A program made the translations under genes and the position numbers. Below are positions 62,853 to 64,000 of a stretch of 64,000 bases of DNA, in pieces. Numbering within the stretch: position 1 is the stretch's first letter; the number at the start of each line of letters is the position of its first letter. The stretch is from a bacterium 1XD21-13 (GTDB lineage Bacteria > Bacillota > Clostridia > Lachnospirales > Lachnospiraceae), in contig QZDX01000001.1 of assembly GCA_009917555.1 (NCBI GenBank), positions 62,001-126,000 on the forward strand, given 5' to 3'. Under the pieces are notes generated by a model. That model was not told the origin of the DNA. It made no database searches and saw only the letters and a list, made by a program, of their open reading frames with translations.

Positions 62853-62860
62853 CGTTTTTC

Positions 62861-62910
62861 TCCTATTAAATGTCGCTGCGCGACAGCACTAAAAGTAAAG
62901 TTCCATAATA
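62861..62910 (-). repeat. RBS-proximal palindromic repeat before cupin gene
   Basis: Minus strand TATTATGGAACTTTAC, CTTTTAGTGCT, GTCGCGCAGCGAC, ATTTAATAGGAG. It combines the start motif of the long hairpin family (TATTAYGGAACT) with the palindrome of the short family, linking the two. Confidence 0.8.
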
Positions 62911-63417
62911 TTAAGGATACATCTTAATCTCGCTTGTCTCTGTCCACGGAATAGGGGTCCCATGATTCTCCAAAAGATCAAAGCGGACAAATCTGGCCTC
63001 CACCGGCTCGTCCAGCAGAATCTCCTGCCAGCCCTCTGCCTTTTCCATCTCTACGTGCTTTACCAGGATCCAGGGTACATCGTCAATCTTGTCCTCCTGG
63101 CGGCGAAGCTTCCTGGGCTCGTCCGTATCGCTGATATAAATATCGATTGCCTTTGCCAGCTCCTCCAGGATGCTGATATCCAGTCCCACATTGCGGAAAA
63201 TCCGGATTTTGCTGATCTTCTGTGTCTCTCCGAAAAAGCTTAAGACCACGGAAGCCGGTCCTGGTGTATTCGCCCCCCAGGTTCCTCCGTTGCGCTCCAG
63301 ATCGTCCCGAATCAAATTCACTACCCAGAAGGTAGGATCTGATTCCGTATGAGTTGCCCATTCAATCCGGGTATAATAAGAACCATCCCGTCTTACCCCC
63401 AATGGATATGTTTCCAT
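62911..63417 (-). CDS. Discoidin-like (F5/8 type C fold) protein without signal peptide
   Basis: A 168-residue protein. It looks like a galactose-binding jelly roll: G-T-W-G-A-N-T-P-G-P-A-S-V-V-L-S-F, I-S-K-I-R-I-F-R-N-V-G and A-R-F-V-R-F-D-L-L. Discoidin domains usually sit on secreted enzymes; this one is free-standing and has no export signal. It lies between two sugar kinases. It may bind the operon's substrate or be an unrecognised isomerase. Function unknown. Confidence 0.65.
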   Translation of the reverse strand: METYPLGVRRDGSYYTRIEWATHTESDPTFWVVNLIRDDLERNGGTWGANTPGPASVVLSFFGETQKISKIRIFRNVGLDISILEELAKAIDIYISDTDEPRKLRRQEDKIDDVPWILVKHVEMEKAEGWQEILLDEPVEARFVRFDLLENHGTPIPWTETSEIKMYP

Positions 63418-63434
63418 AAGCTGTTCCTCCTTTT

Positions 63435-64000
63435 TTAAGAATATGTCTTTTCATACAAAGCATTGATTTCTTCCCGCGAGGGCATGGATGGTGCCGTCCC
63501 CAATTTTGTCACGGACAAGGCTCCCGTTACATTCCCATAGCGAAGCGCCGTAAATAGATCCTTTCCCTCTGCCAGCGCCATAACAAAACCACCGTTAAAG
63601 GCATCTCCGGCTCCTGTGGTGTCAATAGCATCCACGTTCAGCCGCTCTACCAGCTCGCTCTTTTCCTGATCCATCGCAAAAGCCCCCAGGGAGCCCAGTG
63701 TAATCACAACCTCCTTCACGCCCTTGTCCATAAAGACCTTCGCTGCCTTCTTTGCATCCGCCTCATTCTCGATCTTCACACCTGTCAACACCTGGGCCTC
63801 TGTCTCATTTGGTGTTACAATGTCAATCTTGCGGAGCACCTCATCCGAAAGCTCGGCTGCCGGAGCCGGATTTAAAACAATGGTCACCCCCGCTTCATGG
63901 GCAATGTCAATTACCTTATAAAGGGCGTCCAAATTAATCTCAAGCTGAAGAAGCAGAATCCCTGCCGATTCAATGAGAGAACGGCTTTTTTCCACATCCT
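63435..64000 (-). CDS. Second ribokinase-like PfkB kinase, partial (N-terminus beyond window)
   Basis: The visible C-terminal ~188 residues are a PfkB kinase: L-N-P-A-P-A, T-P-N-E-T-E-A, V-I-T-L-G-S-L-G-A and the anion hole/base D-T-T-G-A-G-D-A-F-N-G-G. It is close to the ribokinase two genes downstream, whose C-terminus it lacks (it ends Y-E-K-T-Y-S). The gene starts beyond position 64000. Confidence 0.9.
   Translation of the reverse strand, partial: DVEKSRSLIESAGILLLQLEINLDALYKVIDIAHEAGVTIVLNPAPAAELSDEVLRKIDIVTPNETEAQVLTGVKIENEADAKKAAKVFMDKGVKEVVITLGSLGAFAMDQEKSELVERLNVDAIDTTGAGDAFNGGFVMALAEGKDLFTALRYGNVTGALSVTKLGTAPSMPSREEINALYEKTYS

Noticed and set aside
1-64000. tRNA, rRNA, CRISPR, transposase and prophage genes
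   Set aside because: No T-loop/CCA patterns, regular repeat-spacer units or integrase/transposase motifs were seen on either strand.

Overview
The window looks like chromosomal DNA of a Gram-positive gut-type clostridium, most probably Lachnospiraceae. The evidence is a murB-rapZ-whiA-Crh-like cluster, a DUF6514-like small protein, an ftsEX/M23/S41 block, YitT and DegV proteins, MsmX-dependent-style sugar transporters, strong AGGAGG ribosome sites and moderate GC. The genus cannot be fixed from sequence alone. Most genes lie on the minus strand. I saw no rRNA, tRNA, CRISPR array, transposase or prophage.

Layout. Positions 1-1.5 kb hold two tandem RlaP-type nucleotidyltransferases, the first cut by the window edge. 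1.6-15.7 kb holds housekeeping genes: an aconitase-family hydratase, a two-component system, degV, nadE, hslO, a methyltransferase and the murB-rapZ-whiA-crh group. 16.0-18.6 kb (plus strand) holds an AgrC/AgrA-like GHKL kinase and LytTR regulator with an unknown small gene. 18.7-23.7 kb is uvrB-uvrA, followed by a broken rhuM remnant and a DUF2971 gene. 25.4-32.5 kb holds a MacAB-like ABC/HlyD export system, ridA and a class A penicillin-binding protein. 32.7-36.2 kb (plus) holds a small unknown gene, yigZ and a membrane-anchored CotH/lamin-tail protein. 36.3-43.7 kb is an L-ascorbate (ula) operon with PTS, lactonase, two epimerases and a DeoR regulator. It has no ulaD and carries an extra beta-propeller gene. 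44-50.5 kb holds ftsEX with two peptidases, a PucR/CdaR-type regulator and YitT. 50.6-57.9 kb holds an FMN-binding-like protein and an unusual transporter operon: lipoprotein, propeller-plus-solute-binding fusion, two sugar permeases and a HlyD-like adaptor, with no ATPase. 58-64 kb holds a tiny hydrophobic ORF, an AAA/DUF4143 ATPase with a doubly bracketed promoter, and a pentose-type catabolic operon (two PfkB kinases, discoidin-like protein, cupin, deoC, metallo-hydrolase).

The most striking pattern is not a protein. At least eight minus-strand genes are preceded by related short repeats whose 3' end is the ribosome-binding site (A-A-T-A-G-G-A-G-G or close variants). They carry either a GTCGCGCAGCGAC palindrome or a ~105-base hairpin flanked by TTACGGAACTGGAAT. 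Three copies of the long hairpin keep the same stems with different sequences. One copy of the short form supplies the last codons of a ribokinase. A separate 87-bp insertion duplicates the yigZ-cotH junction, including the ribosome site. These look like small mobile or recombining modules that sit in operon junctions and rewrite leaders and C-termini.
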